Shown: one piece after another, positions 24,693 to 37,991 of the stretch
How the letters are laid out: each line of letters begins with the position of its first letter
Position numbering within the stretch: the stretch's first letter is position 1
Assembly: GCA_945643635.1 (NCBI GenBank)
Contig: CALZFC010000150.1
Location: forward strand, 199,501-263,500
Length of the DNA: 64,000 bases
Source of the DNA: Allodiplogaster sudhausi
Taxonomy: Eukaryota > Nematoda > Chromadorea > Rhabditida > Diplogasteridae
Reading direction: 5' to 3'
Notes under the pieces: model-generated
The model's database searches: none
What the model saw: only the letters and a program-made list of their open reading frames with translations
What the model was told of the DNA's origin: nothing
Program-made: the position numbers and the translations under genes

Positions 24693-27600
24693 AGCTAGTT
24701 TTAAAGACCAGAGTAATAAGATTCGAGACTCATAGTCCTCATTCAGTGGTGTCCGCTTGCACGAATAATGTCAATGTCACTCTAATCCTTTCATTTCTCT
24801 TCAAATGTGTGGAAGTCTTCGCTCAGTATTTCAAAGGTTAGAATAGTTTAAATAATTCGTTTATCTTAGCTTCACTTTCAGACGTGGAAGAGGAATCTGT
24901 GAGGGATAATTTCGTAATTATTTATGAGCTGCTCGATGAAATGATGGATTTCGGCTTTCCTCAAACTACCGAAAGCAGAATCCTGCAAGAGTAAGAACGA
25001 TGATCTTACTGCTTTTTCCCTGGACTTGGATGTTGCAGGTACATAACACAAGAGGGCTACAAATTGGAAGCGGCTCCTCGCCCTCCCATGGCTGTTACGA
25101 ATGCCGTTTCGTGGAGATCTGAAGGGGTCAAATACCGCAAGAATGAAGTGTTTCTGGATGTCATCGAGAGCGTCAATATGTTGGTCAGTTAATCTTTTCC
25201 ATTCATTGAGATTACGAATTCTTACCATTAGAAATAGCTTTACAACATAAGGGCCTTATGATAAGGTCAATTTGAACACTTATGGTAAAGTATTTGTGAT
25301 GTGATTGAATTTGATTCCCTTCCGTAAACACTGTGGAATGTATTTTTCTAACACTCTAATGTGCATTTTATGAAGTTTAATTTAGGCGAGCGCGAATGGA
25401 ACAGTTCTGCAGAGCGAGATCGTGGGGACTGTAAAGATGAGAGTGTACTTGACTGGAATGCCAGAGTTGCGGTTGGGGCTCAATGACAAAGTGCTCTTCG
25501 AAAGTAGCGGACGTATGTGCAATTAATTTTTCTTTTTAATTTGATTACGTGTGAGAGAAGGCAGTCGGATTGTCGATTGGAAAATGCGCCATTTGAATGA
25601 ACGAGGAGGGGTTATGGACGCATGTTAGAACAAAGAATTATATTTCTTTTACCGATCAGATTTGAATGCTTTTTCAAGGCGGGAAGAGCAAATCCGTGGA
25701 GCTGGAGGATGTCAAATTTCACCAGTGCGTTCGTCTCTCTCGCTTTGACAATGACCGAACTATTTCATTCATTCCTCCGGATGGCGACTTCGAGCTTATG
25801 AGCTATAGGTTTTCTTTTTTCTCATCCATTTTTCTTTTAGTTTAAAGGTAATATATATTACTTTTATCACTTTTTGACGAAACTCATCTTCTTTAAACTA
25901 ACTTGGTTGAACCATTTTCTTGCTTTCATTTCTCGCTGTGTGTTTGACCGGAGGGAAAAAGACACTTGATTTGGAAGGGCTCCATGATTTTTGGTCAAAT
26001 GATTTTTGGTCAAGTGATTATTGGTCAAATTTTTTTTTGATTGTTGGTCAAATGATCATTGGTCACTTGATTATTGGTCAAATGATTATTGGTCAAATGA
26101 TTGTTGGTCAAATGATTAGTGGTCATATGATTGTTGGTCAAATGATTAGTGGTCAAATTTTTTCCACAAATAAATGATTTTTGGTCAAATGTTCCAATTT
26201 GTGCAATAAAATCGAATAAACAAGTGGATAATGCAATGCAAAGTGCTGTGCTCGCTCGGATAATGCAATGGAATGTGTTGTGTTCGCAACGTGAATTATC
26301 TGCATCCTACTTAGAATGTTGTCCTGGCAGTTGTTCATTTGTCATCGGATGCGGTCGCGTTGCGGTCGAGTCAGCGTCCTTGATATTTTCTTATTCGGCA
26401 ATGTCTTAATCGAAGTAGAATTTTTCCTGCTTTTCTCTTTCAGGCTTAGTGATGTCTTTGTCGCCAATTGTTGCGCCCGCAACTTCTAAGTCCCCTACGA
26501 AATCTCCATCTACGTCGCCCTTGTCATCGCCACCTCGCATTTTGACAGGGCAGCGAGTGTGCTTCCGGCGTTGTCTTCAGATGCGACAGACAGCGAACTT
26601 TGAAGTGTCCTGGAAGTGTCGTTGTTCTCCAGAGAAACCCGCTTGTTGTTGAGGTCTCAATTTTTAAGGCTTTACTGAGATTTATTTACTTATTTAGCGC
26701 CGAAATCCACACAAATGCACGGTTGTCGTTGCTCGGAAGGAGGCGCGGCTCATTACAGCGAAGATATACGAAGAGGCCAGCAGCAACCAAGTCCCTAAGC
26801 AGCAACCAAGTCCCTAGCAGAACCATCCTTGCGCAGCAACTTCGCACGGCATCGGCGGATGCCCACGCACATCTCACCAAAGCAAGCCACATGGCTCAGG
26901 CCATGGCTCATAAGCGGAGACGGATTGCTGCCCCTCCACCTTCTCCTTCGGTGTCCTCTCAGATTTCCTTCGTGTAATTTCTGCCAATATTGTTGAGCCT
27001 TCTGCTACGCAGACATAAGTTTCTGCTGTTTCTTCATCGTTTAATATCCGGACTTTCGCTTAAAAACCGCTAAAACATAATTCGTTTTTCTTCTTACAAA
27101 AACGCAGTTCGGTTTGTTTTAATGTGGCTATGACACTTGTTTTTTTTAATGAGGCAGTGACAATTGGTTTTTTAATGAAGCTATGACAATAGGTTTTTTT
27201 TTTTAATTAGGCATAATAAATGGTGTTAAAAACATTCAAAGCGTTATCCACATGTTTATTCGATTTTATTGCACAAATTGGAGCATTTGACCAAAAATCA
27301 CTTATTTGTGGAAAAAATGTGACCAATAATCATTTGACCAACAATCATGTGACCAAAAATCATTTGACCAATAATCAATTGACCAAAAATTATTTGACCA
27401 ATAATCAATTGACCAAAAATCATTTGACCAACAATCAAACAAAAATTTGACCAATAATCAATTGACCAAAAATCATTTGACCAAAAATCAGGACACCATT
27501 TGGAAGACCCACCCTGATTTTGGGCTTCCCAAAAGCGCTACCCCACATGTTTTGAGGAACGTTTTGGCAGAAACAGCTAACCTACCCTGTTTTCCACGCC

Positions 27601-28664
27601 CAATACCTACTCCCTACCCGAATCTTCTGGGTCGTCAATGGCTTTTATTCCCTGTGTTTGACGATGCTTATTTTGTATTAAAAACAATTACTAATTGTTT
27701 GAATGAGTCCATTTGCACAGGCTAACAACAGTGGTGAAGCCTTTGATTTGGATAGAGACAACGGTGGAAAGACATTCGCATTCTCGTGTGGAGTACATGA
27801 TCAAGGTTCCGTGTCGTCTACCTACTCTCCCTTTCACTATTTCTTCATTGACCTCCATTTATTATTCATTTATTCAGGCGAAGTCGCAGTTCAAGCGTCG
27901 CTCAACTGCTAACAACGTTGAAATTATCATAGCTGTGCCTCACGATGCGGATTCTCCCAAGTCAGTGAAGAGAACGAAGACTTCTCTCTTCAAGCCTTCA
28001 GTTCAGATTCAAGACAAGCATTGGCAGTGTTCGCTATGCACCCGAGCAATCTGCTATTGTTTGGACAATCAAGTCATTCCCAGGTTCTTCTTTCTCTTGC
28101 TTCTTTTCTCTCCTTTCCTTTCTTTTCAAACCCTCTTTTTCTCATTTCTTTCTGTATACCCTTTCCCTGTCCTTTCTTTCTTTTCGTTATTCTCTCGTTC
28201 TCTCTGTTTCTCTCTCTCTCTCTCTCTGTTTCTCTCTCGTTTGTAGGGGGTAAAGAGTATCTTCTGAGTGCCCATTTGTCGCTGCCTTCTGTGATCAGTG
28301 AGGAGAGCGAAAGGCGCCCTCCCATTTCTGTCAAATTCGAGATTCCTTACTTCACAACAAGCGGAATTCAGGTTGCTTCTCTTTTCTTTTTCCTTTGTTT
28401 CGTCTTCTTGATTACTTGCAATAAATATACACTCTATTGATCAAACGGAAACGAGGTGACCAAAGAGAAAAAGAAAAGGGATGCTAACAATTCCTCTTTC
28501 CCTTGCTAATTTTTTTGTTAAAACTACTATTCCTTCAAATGTGTATTAATTTGTAATATTTATAGGTGCGATACCTGAAAATCATCGAGAAGAGTGGCTA
28601 CCAGGCTCTCCCTTGGGTTCGGTACATCACGAAGAATGGAGACTACCAGCTTCGTATGAAATGA
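24353..28664 (+). CDS. ap1m: AP-1 clathrin adaptor complex mu subunit
   Basis: Twelve exons in phase: 24353-24394, 24443-24599, 24747-24836, 24882-24990, 25039-25183, 25386-25512, 25679-25808, 27721-27805, 27878-27960, 28007-28083, 28247-28371 and 28566-28664. They total 422 residues, essentially the family length of 423. An N-terminal longin-type domain ([30 protein letters not shown]) is followed by the mu-homology domain ([66 protein letters not shown]). AP-1 sorts cargo between the trans-Golgi network and endosomes; mu binds Tyr-based signals. Intron 2 is almost entirely a hairpin, and intron 7 (1,912 nt) contains a complete foldback transposon. Intron 9 is only 46 nt. The coding sequence is intact. 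Confidence 0.97.
24615..24734. repeat. Near-perfect palindrome filling AP-1 mu intron 2
   Basis: Arms of about 45 bp (left begins TATGAGTCTCGAATTTTATT, right ends AATAAGATTCGAGACTCATA) are reverse complements with a single mismatch that I can see. They flank about 30 bp of alternating AT. The whole palindrome is about 120 of the 147 intron bases, leaving only the donor GTTAGTTTCTTATAG and acceptor GTCCTCATTCAG outside. It looks like a young MITE-type insertion or an introner. Confidence 0.9.
25978..27498. mobile_element. Foldback transposon with 15-bp tandem-repeat arms, 8-bp target duplication
   Basis: The element is flanked by TTTGGAAG at 25970-25977 and again at 27499-27506, an exact 8-bp direct repeat. 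Each end carries an array of 15-bp units, GATTNNTGGTCAAAT on the left (about 25985-26200) and its reverse complement ATTTGACCANNAATC on the right (about 27285-27490). The inner edges also match: ATAAAATCGAATAAAC at about 26206-26221 against its complement at about 27256-27271. The interior (26240-27230) has broken Ser/Pro- and Arg-rich frames at 26449-26977 but no intact transposase that I recognise, so this copy is probably non-autonomous. It lies in AP-1 mu intron 7 and leaves splicing signals intact. Confidence 0.88.
26449..26977 (+). pseudogene. Broken reading frames inside the foldback element
   Basis: Frames at 26449-26652 and 26600-26977 overlap in different phases. One is Ser/Pro/Thr-rich, ending in a Cys-rich [12 protein letters not shown]; the other is basic and ends in [15 protein letters not shown] 20-bp direct duplication containing AGCAACCAAGTCCCTA lies at about 26780-26820. 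They may be remains of the element's own gene, but no transposase motif can be seen. Confidence 0.3.
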
Positions 28665-29104
28665 TCTCATCTCTTTCCCTTTCTCCTTTCTTCTCGCATT
28701 TCTTCTCTTCATTTATTGATGCTCTCTTGAAGGGTTTCACTCATCTCATGGTACAATTAGACATAATATCAACTCTTTCAAGTTTAAGTGTTTCCCAGTA
28801 TAATTTATATATTGATAATGTATTTTGTAAAAAACAAGACGCTAATTGGATTGCGATAAATAATAAATTAGTGTCTACTCTTATATGGCAAAACGTGTCT
28901 GAGGAGTCTGCGGACAAATGGAGTCTATCTGCTGGAGGGTTCATTCATCTTTGGAGTCTCATTCAGAGAGAGATGAAGAGTATTCGACTTCTGCAACGAT
29001 TCAGCCGCCCGGCTATTACGGCCCGTTTTGAACCATTTCATCAAGTTATGGCAATTTTTTTAATTTGATTTCTTTAGGCTGGTTTAAATGTCTGGGTGGA
29101 GACG

Positions 29105-30813
29105 ATGCAGTTGAAGAGATGTTGCAGCAGAGTTAGCAATGAACGGGTTGGCCAGCGATGCCTTCCCAAGGAAGCGTTCAGAATAGATGAGGGAAGCAGA
29201 TCTCAAGAGGAGTGGGAGAAGAAAACAGAGGCCGAGTATTCTGATGAGGAGTTGCAACCCGGGCCGGCCATGCGTCGTCGTATTCTCGCAGACTTGCATT
29301 CCTCCACTGGGCATACGGTATTTCTCTCTTCTCTCCCACCCGATGATATCCTTCTCTTTCAGTTTATCTTACCTTGGAACGACAATTTGGCGATGGAGAA
29401 GATTTTGCAGCCGATCAAACTTCTGCTTGAAGAAGGTGTACAGTCTCTATCCACCCTATCTCTCTCTCTCTCTCTGTGTCTCCTCTGTTCCTCTCTCTCT
29501 CGTCTGCTGTTAAGGAGTGAAGCCGTCGTATGTGCTGTCTGCCTGCTCGGCCGAGCCTTCTCTGCTGTTCTTGCTGGCTCAACACGGAGATTCGTCGTCA
29601 GCAGTCATGGCTACCCTAGTGGATTACTGTAGAATGCCGTATGAAGAAGCGATTTCTCTTCTTGCGGGGTCGGTTCCTTCTTTCCACGAGTGGAGATCAT
29701 CTTCTGCTCTTCAGAGAGGGAAAAGAGCTGCTGAAGATGGGAGCAGACGGCCTGCAAAAACGGTTCGACCGTCTCATGGCTGTTGGTTTGGACACCCCTG
29801 CTCAACTCAAGAGGTCTCTTTCCTTTCTTTCTTTCTCTCTCTCTCTCTCTCTTTATCTCTCTCTCCATTTCACTCTCTCTCTCCTCTCTCTCTCTCTCTT
29901 CTATGTGTCTAAGAATATCTCTCTCTCTCTCCGTCTCTCTCTCTCTCCTCTCTCTCTTGCTACTTGGAAGGGCATTGCACTTACAGAACAAGCCGAAACT
30001 GGCCGACTCTTCTCTACTTGTCTGATGACGAAACCATTGGCAGAATTGGCGAATCTCTCTCTGCTTTCTTTTCACGTAAAGAGGTTTCTATTTTATTTGG
30101 TTTCTTTAAATCTGCGTCGTTATTTTAGGAGGGAGTTCTTTTAGATTGCGAAGATTGTTCAGCGATCTCCGACTATTTTACTACAGAATGTGGACGAAGT
30201 GGAAGAGAAAGTGGAGTACATCTTCTTCCAGGTTGGATTCCTTCTTTGGAAGAGAAAGTGGAGTACATCTTCTTCCAGGTTGGATTCCTTCTTTGGTTCG
30301 TCGGATCTTTACGTTCTTCAGATGTGCATTGAAAGTGTCGACTTGAGCGAGAGTGCAATGTGGGCGGAGCTTCAGCTCGAGGAGATAATTGAGAGGCATC
30401 AATGCCTGCTCAAGTCTGGGAGGTACTCCACTCCGGAAAAGAGGAAGACGCAAATGAAGATGGTGATTAAGCAGAAGGGGGAGCACGAATGGCACTATAT
30501 TCGACTATTTAGGAAAATCCTACTGCAACTGAGATTTTCGACACGTCGGATCAGAACTTCGCAAGTTCTACTGCTCGAATTTCACTGGAAGAGTGGATTC
30601 TTTTCAAGGTTTTATCTCGTGTCTTCTCATGAATCTCCATCAATGAATGTGTTGAAGGAAGTTTCGGAGAAGATGCGAAGTGGAGAAGGAACTGAGGAAA
30701 GATCATTCGTGCGAGTGAAGCCGAGCCAGAGGAAAGCGTTCGAGAGAAGAAAGAAGATGGTAGACCCTCTTCCATCTCACACCTTCGATTCCACTACACA
30801 ATTTACTGTGTAA
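29105..30813 (+). CDS. mterf4: Mitochondrial transcription termination factor 4-like
   Basis: Nine exons in phase: 29105-29317, 29363-29435, 29515-29668, 29715-29813, 29987-30083, 30145-30231, 30322-30462, 30513-30608 and 30658-30813, giving 371 residues (human ~381). The first ATG begins an Arg-rich, acid-poor stretch suited to mitochondrial import. mTERF repeats include IAKIVQRSPTILLQNVDEVE, followed by EEIIERHQCLLKSGRYSTPEK and then ISLEEWILFK. These match the end of MTERF4, which partners the NSUN4 rRNA methyltransferase in mitochondrial ribosome assembly. The family member was chosen from that C-terminal similarity. The donor of intron 6 lies in a 47-bp tandem duplication, so two identical 5' splice sites exist; only the upstream one keeps frame. 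Confidence 0.87.
30201..30294 (+). repeat. mterf4: 47-bp tandem duplication spanning a 5' splice site
   Basis: Copies at 30201-30247 and 30248-30294 appear identical. Each contains 31 bp of exon end, TTCTTCCAG, and the start of the intron, GTTGGATTCC. Splicing from the first donor (30232) gives YIFFQ followed by MCIES, matching the family. The second donor (30279) would add 47 nt and shift frame. Confidence 0.95.
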
Positions 30814-31195
30814 TTCGGTTGTTATCTCCTGTGTGTTATTGCTCAGCCTTTTTATGACCTCGATAAACTTTCTTATAGTTCAGTCGCACAATTTTTAACA
30901 GGATAAAATATAATTATTTCCATTTAATTGATGCCTCAGAAATTATGATTGCGGGAATTACTCTAGATTTAGGCGCTTTAGATGATGAACTGGGCTGAGA
31001 GAGATTTTCTCATCTGTCGTTTCCACTGACGACGCATCCAAATCAACTGGCACCGTCTCACTTTCTATTCCGCACTCATAATTGACTCAGTCGATTATCC
31101 TCGCTTATTTTCTCTTACTTCGAATTTCGCGCTATCGGATTCCACCCTCTTATGCATCAAGCGAACGTCTTCGTGGACACTCCCCCCCCCCCTCA

Positions 31196-31229
<34 letters not shown>

Positions 31230-32512
31230 CTCTCTCTCTCTCTCTCTCTTTCTCCCACTCTCTCCTCTCCCTCCCTTTCTCTCGCTTTCCCTATCTTTCT
31301 CGGTCTGGTTTGACTTGTCTATCATCTGAGATGAGCCCAGGGATCAGACTAGTCCTAATTGGTGAGCTATTCACGGGATTGCAGCTAAGAATATCTCCTT
31401 ATTCACGTATCTGCACTAAATGGCTTGCAATGTAATTTCAATATCATCTAGTTATCACGGAATTCCCAGCATAATTGGCCAGAAGCGGATAAAAGCAGAG
31501 CAGAGGGATGGGGGGGGGGGGGGTTCGCTAGGATTATGGATGAGGGGGTGGAAGCAGAGCAGCCAAGACATACTTAGAGTGATGACTGCAGTCTCCATTC
31601 TGAACTTAGTTCATGCTGTGATGCTTCTCCCTCTTCTCAGCTGCTCTCTTTGAATCCATGGTTTGGATCAACTGTTAGACTCACATTTCATTCTGATAAT
31701 TCTCTTTTGTTTTCAATGGCATGGTGCAACTGATATACAAATTTGTATAGAATTGTGATCATAGTATTCAAAAGAAGGAAAATGGTAACTGCTAGAGAAA
31801 GATGGCGAGAGAGAGTGTGAGAGAGAGATGGGGGAAAAGTGAGGGAATCGGAGAACGAGATCAAAAGAGAATGAAACAGTTGCATATGGAGACAGGAAGA
31901 TAGAGAGAGGAGAGCGCGGTATTGAGAGAGAGAGAGAGAGAGAGAAAAAGCATGGATCAAGGAATCGTAATTGTGTGAAATAGAGAACGAGGCGCCGCTC
32001 TCTGCTATGTGAACATTTGTTTTAATGCTGACTTTCAAAATTGCTCTCTGTTAATTTCCTTCATGTTCTTTGCAATAACCCTCCTTTCGCCGATTTCCCG
32101 AAGCTGCACGGTCTCTTCTTTATAAGAATGTTATCCGGATGTTATATTTTCCGTCTCCCTCGCCTCGCGCTCTCTCTCGCTCTCTCTCTCTCTCTCTTCC
32201 GTCTCCCTCGTCCTGCCATTCTTTCTCTTTGTCTTTGTCACGTTTAATGTATGCTGCAGCCACGGCATCCCTCACCAAATCGGCCGACTTCCAGTGCAGC
32301 CCAGCGTCTGGTATCAAAGCATATCTAAACGTATTCTTTGCATGATGTGGGTAGAAGATACCGCGACATTCCTCAAATCGTGGCTTTATGACAAAACAAT
32401 ATAGCAAAAATATATTCTAAAATACAAGTAAATATGTACTAGAGATGAGAAGCGCCTCTTCAGATTGAATGAAACAGACGAAAAAAAAATTAGTTTGACA
32501 GGAATGCTCTAC
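30814..32512. other. Intergenic region with microsatellites
   Basis: No gene is visible. There is a (CT)n tract at 31199-31250 preceded by a C run, a run of 13 G at about 31510-31522, GA-rich sequence at 31810-31950, and another CT tract at 32168-32197. Frames across these are low-complexity artefacts. The last few hundred bases presumably include the promoter of the next gene. Confidence 0.5.
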
Positions 32513-33052
32513 ATGTCCACTTCGTCGGAAACGCCGCCGCCTCCCGATTCCTCCCGCTCTGCCTGCTCCGCAGCCAACTCCTCCGCTACCTCCACGTCCA
32601 TTTTCCCTCTTTCTCCCCTTTACTCGTCGCTCAGATCTGTTTGTTTTTTTTTATAATTAGAAATCTTGTAAATAGATCGTTTAACTTGAATGAACTTGTC
32701 CTCAGATGGATGTGATCCACGAACTGTGTGCCGAGAACACTCACTCTTCACACTCCCCTCAACAGCTTGCCTGGTCTTCCCAGCTGCTTCCTCGTGTTCA
32801 TCGCCCCGTTCGTTTCCCTTCCGTTTTTCTCTATTTTATCACACTTATTGTCAAAAGGTAAAAGTTTTCGGAAAACGAAAAAATATATATATATATAAGC
32901 AGGAAAAAGTGCAAGAATTTTAATTTGTCGTATTTCATCCTTTGGCAACCTAGGTATGTGTGAAAAGGGTAAAGATTGAAGACGACCAAATTTATTCAAT
33001 AGAAGGAGCTTTACAGAAAGGGATCTGTAAAGGATATGATTTCAACAAGTAG
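32513..33052 (+). CDS. Unrecognised 108-residue protein, three exons
   Basis: Exons 32513-32638, 32706-32807 and 32954-33052 each have a length divisible by three and join at GT-AG in phase 0. The N-terminus is Ser/Pro-rich (MSTSSETPPPPDSSRSACSA), the middle begins MDVIHELCAENTHSS, and the C-terminus is charged (KRVKIEDDQIYSIEGALQK) and ends at TAG. An earlier in-frame ATG at 32468 would add 15 residues. No domain, signal peptide or membrane segment is evident, and I do not recognise the family. A small nuclear or cytosolic protein is the neutral reading. Confidence 0.5.
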
Positions 33053-33495
33053 TTTTTATACTTCTCAGTTGGAATTCTTTTAAAGCGGTCGAACCCGGCG
33101 ACAATGAGATGTTAATTCATAATTCAGGTGCTATTCTTATGTCTTTCATCCATGAATTTTTCATTCATTTACTTTTCTTGTTCCATTCGGACACTTTCAA
33201 TTGAACAATAATAGAAAAATGCAATAGAATGGATGAAGGAATAACTGGAACTGTTCCCCTTTTCCGGTTCAATGCATATGAACTGGCTATTCAAAGGAGC
33301 TGCCAGCGAGAATGAAGCAGTATTCCGAATTTATCTGCATGCTTCGGATGGATAATTGCAGTGAGAGTTCTAGTCGACTGCTCATCATTGCTGTTCCACT
33401 TCCAGTCATTTTCAGCGCTGGAATCGATAAATGGAGATAGGCACGACTGAAAAGTGCATGCGAGGGAGGACAGACGTCTAGAGAGAGGAAGCGAA

Positions 33496-33498
<3 letters not shown>

Positions 33499-33560
<62 letters not shown>
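33499..33560. repeat. (GA)n microsatellite
   Basis: About 60 bp of pure GA in the gap (33053-34634) between the 108-residue gene and the zinc-finger gene. I see no gene in the rest of that gap. A possible exon at 34405-34540 (codons for KEELAMLEGSSGYAHGG) could be an upstream part of the zinc-finger transcript. Confidence 0.9.
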
Positions 33561-33561
<1 letters not shown>

Positions 33562-34634
33562 CGAAGGTTGAGACGGGAGGAGAACACTCGCTGTGAATGT
33601 GACTGCATGGTGCCCTTTTGCCAGCCTGAAACGCCTCGGGGTTCGCGTTCCTTTTCCTACTCTTTGCCCTAAGAGTGTTCATTGCTCCTGGCGTTCATTT
33701 TCTATGTATTACGCGCTATAATAATTAAAGAATAATTTTTTATGAGTGGGCGACAGTGAGAGGCTACTCCATTTACATTCTCTTAATTCCACATCAGCCT
33801 ATTCCGTGTCATTTTCTTGGTGATGTACTTCTAAGGAACTCCGAAACGAAAACTGGTTTTGAACGAAAATATGTTGTATGGACAAATCGCTTAACTTTCC
33901 CTTTGGTTCTATTGTGGACGATAAAAGTAATAGTAGCTGAACGAGTAATAGTCAAAACCTCGATTTCAAATTCAATGCCGCGATATAAGCCTTGAAGTGC
34001 ATAGTAAGGAGATATGCAACACCGCTGCGCATGCTTCTATTTTTGCATACGTTCATTCCGAATAACTCAGCACAATTAAGTCTTCAGACATGATTAGAAT
34101 ATAACGCATATAAATCTGCCTTAGCCGATTATGTCGAGGATTAAGAAGAAATCTGATTAGGGAGGGAACAACATTTAGAGAGGACTGCGAATAACCACAT
34201 ATCAAACAGGAATAGCTTTCTTTCCTAATTACAATGTCAAAACATCGTCTTAACATAAATAATTTTTTTTATTATTTGACTTAACAAATTGGATTACCCC
34301 CGCACGATCGAGCGGCTTTAAAAGAGGAAAATTTGACTCCTTTGTTTTTTTGGCGCTCGATTCCTTCTTTGAGCCTTCTTTATGTCTCCTTTTCCTTTAA
34401 AGGAAGAACTGGCGATGCTGGAGGGCTCCTCCGGCTACGCGCATGGAGGAAGGCCACCACGACCAGCCGTCTCAACTTCTCTGCCCCTCCCTCTCCCTCC
34501 CACTCTTCCCTTTTCTCTCTCAGTCGACGAGTATTCAAAGAGACAGCACAGTGACAAGACCATCCACTCCATCCTGTACGAGGCCCACCTTGAAACTGAT
34601 AACAACTGGGAAGAGAGGCAAAGGGAGAGAGTGA

Positions 34635-36214
<1,580 letters not shown>

Positions 36215-36812
36215 TTCCCCTTTCCAAGAATACAACGGTAGGGATCGATGTACTCTCCTAGCTATTGCTTTCTACAAATTAGTGACTAACACAATTATGC
36301 TCACATTGAGGGTGAATCTATCGAAATCTATTTTACCCATAAGTGACATCAAATTTGAAACACCCCAACTCACTACTCACCATATGAATTGCTTACATTA
36401 TTACTGTCCAATTAGGCAAATGAATAAGACAGGTTCAGTCTTGATAGATTATAGATATACATGTATCTGATACGTGGTATAGCACGATGACCAAATCTAT
36501 AGTATCTATCAAGGGAAAGAGCTATGCAAATTCGAAGTTGTGGTAGGTTATATTACTGTCTACCTTTTAGATCGTATAGAGAAGTATATTTTATAATATA
36601 TGGAGACAATATTTTATCATTCAATATTGTAGGCAACTATTAAGTAAATGACACGGGATTGTATCATCTACACGTAGGCAGCCAAAGATCTCTCCATGAA
36701 ATTCCCGTGTATGTCAAGACGAGTTACAATTCGTGATACAACGATGCTTACAGTTCCCTTCGTAATATATAAATATATTGCTAACTTCGTAGTCGTTATC
36801 AGCAGCAACCCA
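36215..36812. other. Intergenic region between two 3' ends
   Basis: AT-rich sequence with no supported gene. It lies between the stop of the zinc-finger gene and the stop of the oxidoreductase remnant on the opposite strand, so it should hold both 3' ends. Confidence 0.5.
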
Positions 36813-37991
36813 CTAGTCCATTTGAATCACAGTTTTACCGCGGCCTTTCCTCCGAGAAACACTCTCGAATGCTTGTGGTAGATCACTGAAGGGAAGCACA
36901 CGTTCGATCATCGGCTTCATCTCAATTATCATTTGTTATTACTACCAAAATAAAATAAGAAGAAAACGATACCCTGTTATTCTTGAGAAGCTCTTCCAAC
37001 TCCTGCAGACATTCCTGACTCGGCCAGAAGTAGGCATAGGAAAACCACTTTCCCTGGCATATTGTCTAAAATGAGAAGAATGAACCATAACGCCACCAGC
37101 AAAGTTGGGAAGGTAAATCACCTGGTAACTTCGATTGAAATATTTGAAAGCAGTGGAAGCCAGACCAATAGACAGCCCGTATCTAAACTTATTTCCGAAT
37201 TCAGAGAACACGGTTCCATGTTAAGCTATCATCATATCAGAGCGTGCCACACAATAAATGAATCAACTCCATTTAAGTATCGGAACCTATCGGTGTCGGC
37301 CAGCATTGGGCTAACCACAGAGACGTGGACGCAATTCCTCCAAGAACCCAAAATCTGAAATAGGAAGAAGAATTACTCAGACGATTGAACAGAGTCTAAA
37401 AGCTGCGAGCCTTATCACTCCATCGGGCAAAGGGAGAATCCACGCAATCAAGGATGACTTCGTATGGCCCTTCACGAATAATCTTCTCAGTCGCTCCACT
37501 GCTCTTATAGTCCACAGGAATGACTCCCAATTAGCGGAGAGTGTCAAAGCTAAAAGAGACCGACAAAAACATATAGCAATGGGTGGAATAAAAAAAATAG
37601 TAAAGAAAGGATGTACCTGTCAGGGGAAGCAGTCACCACAATTTTTTGCACATCCCACGCCTTGAGAAGCTGGATGGCAGCCGTTCCCACTCCGCCAGCT
37701 CCGCCGTGAATTAACACTCGCTGCCCTGGAATACGATCTCCGTTGTACATGGACAAGAATATACAAGATTCCCATTCTAAATAATCGCCAACTCGATGCA
37801 TTTCTTTTGTCAATTCGAGCGACAGAAACGAGCGCAGCCCACGCAGTGCAAGTGACATAGGGAAGAGAAGCTGCGCCCTGAACACTTCTTGGGCATGAGT
37901 CATCAAGAAACTCGATCTACCTCAAAAGTGACATTGTCAGGCATCTTTGCAGCGGAGGACTCGTCCAGTGCTACGTAATCTGCTGCCGCAG
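36813..37991 (-). pseudogene. rtn4ip1: Decayed RTN4IP1-like zinc-type oxidoreductase
   Basis: Minus-strand exons 37991-37921, 37877-37793, 37725-37617, 37549-37411 and 37354-37287 are in phase. Similarity continues at about 37210-37140, 37065-36973 and 36920-36813. LPYVTCTAWAALVSV, RVLIHGGAGGVGTAAIQLLK (nucleotide-binding GGAGGVG) and GRGKTVIQMD match RTN4IP1, a mitochondrial medium-chain reductase. Three faults suggest a pseudogene: an in-frame TAA at 37533-37531 where the family has Lys; no intact acceptor joining the exon at about 37210 in frame; and absence of most of the N-terminal GroES-like domain. A short exon with a presequence-like MSSLSRIFGVLQASPVRHLA lies at 38174-38115 but does not join in phase. 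One intron uses a GC donor (AAG/GCTCGC). Preserved introns mean it is not a processed copy. Confidence 0.8.

Noticed and set aside
37531..37533. Reassigned TAA codon
   Set aside because: TAA is used as a normal terminator in PSMC3, the MTERF4-like gene and the zinc-finger gene here, so the in-frame TAA is a nonsense change or a sequence error.
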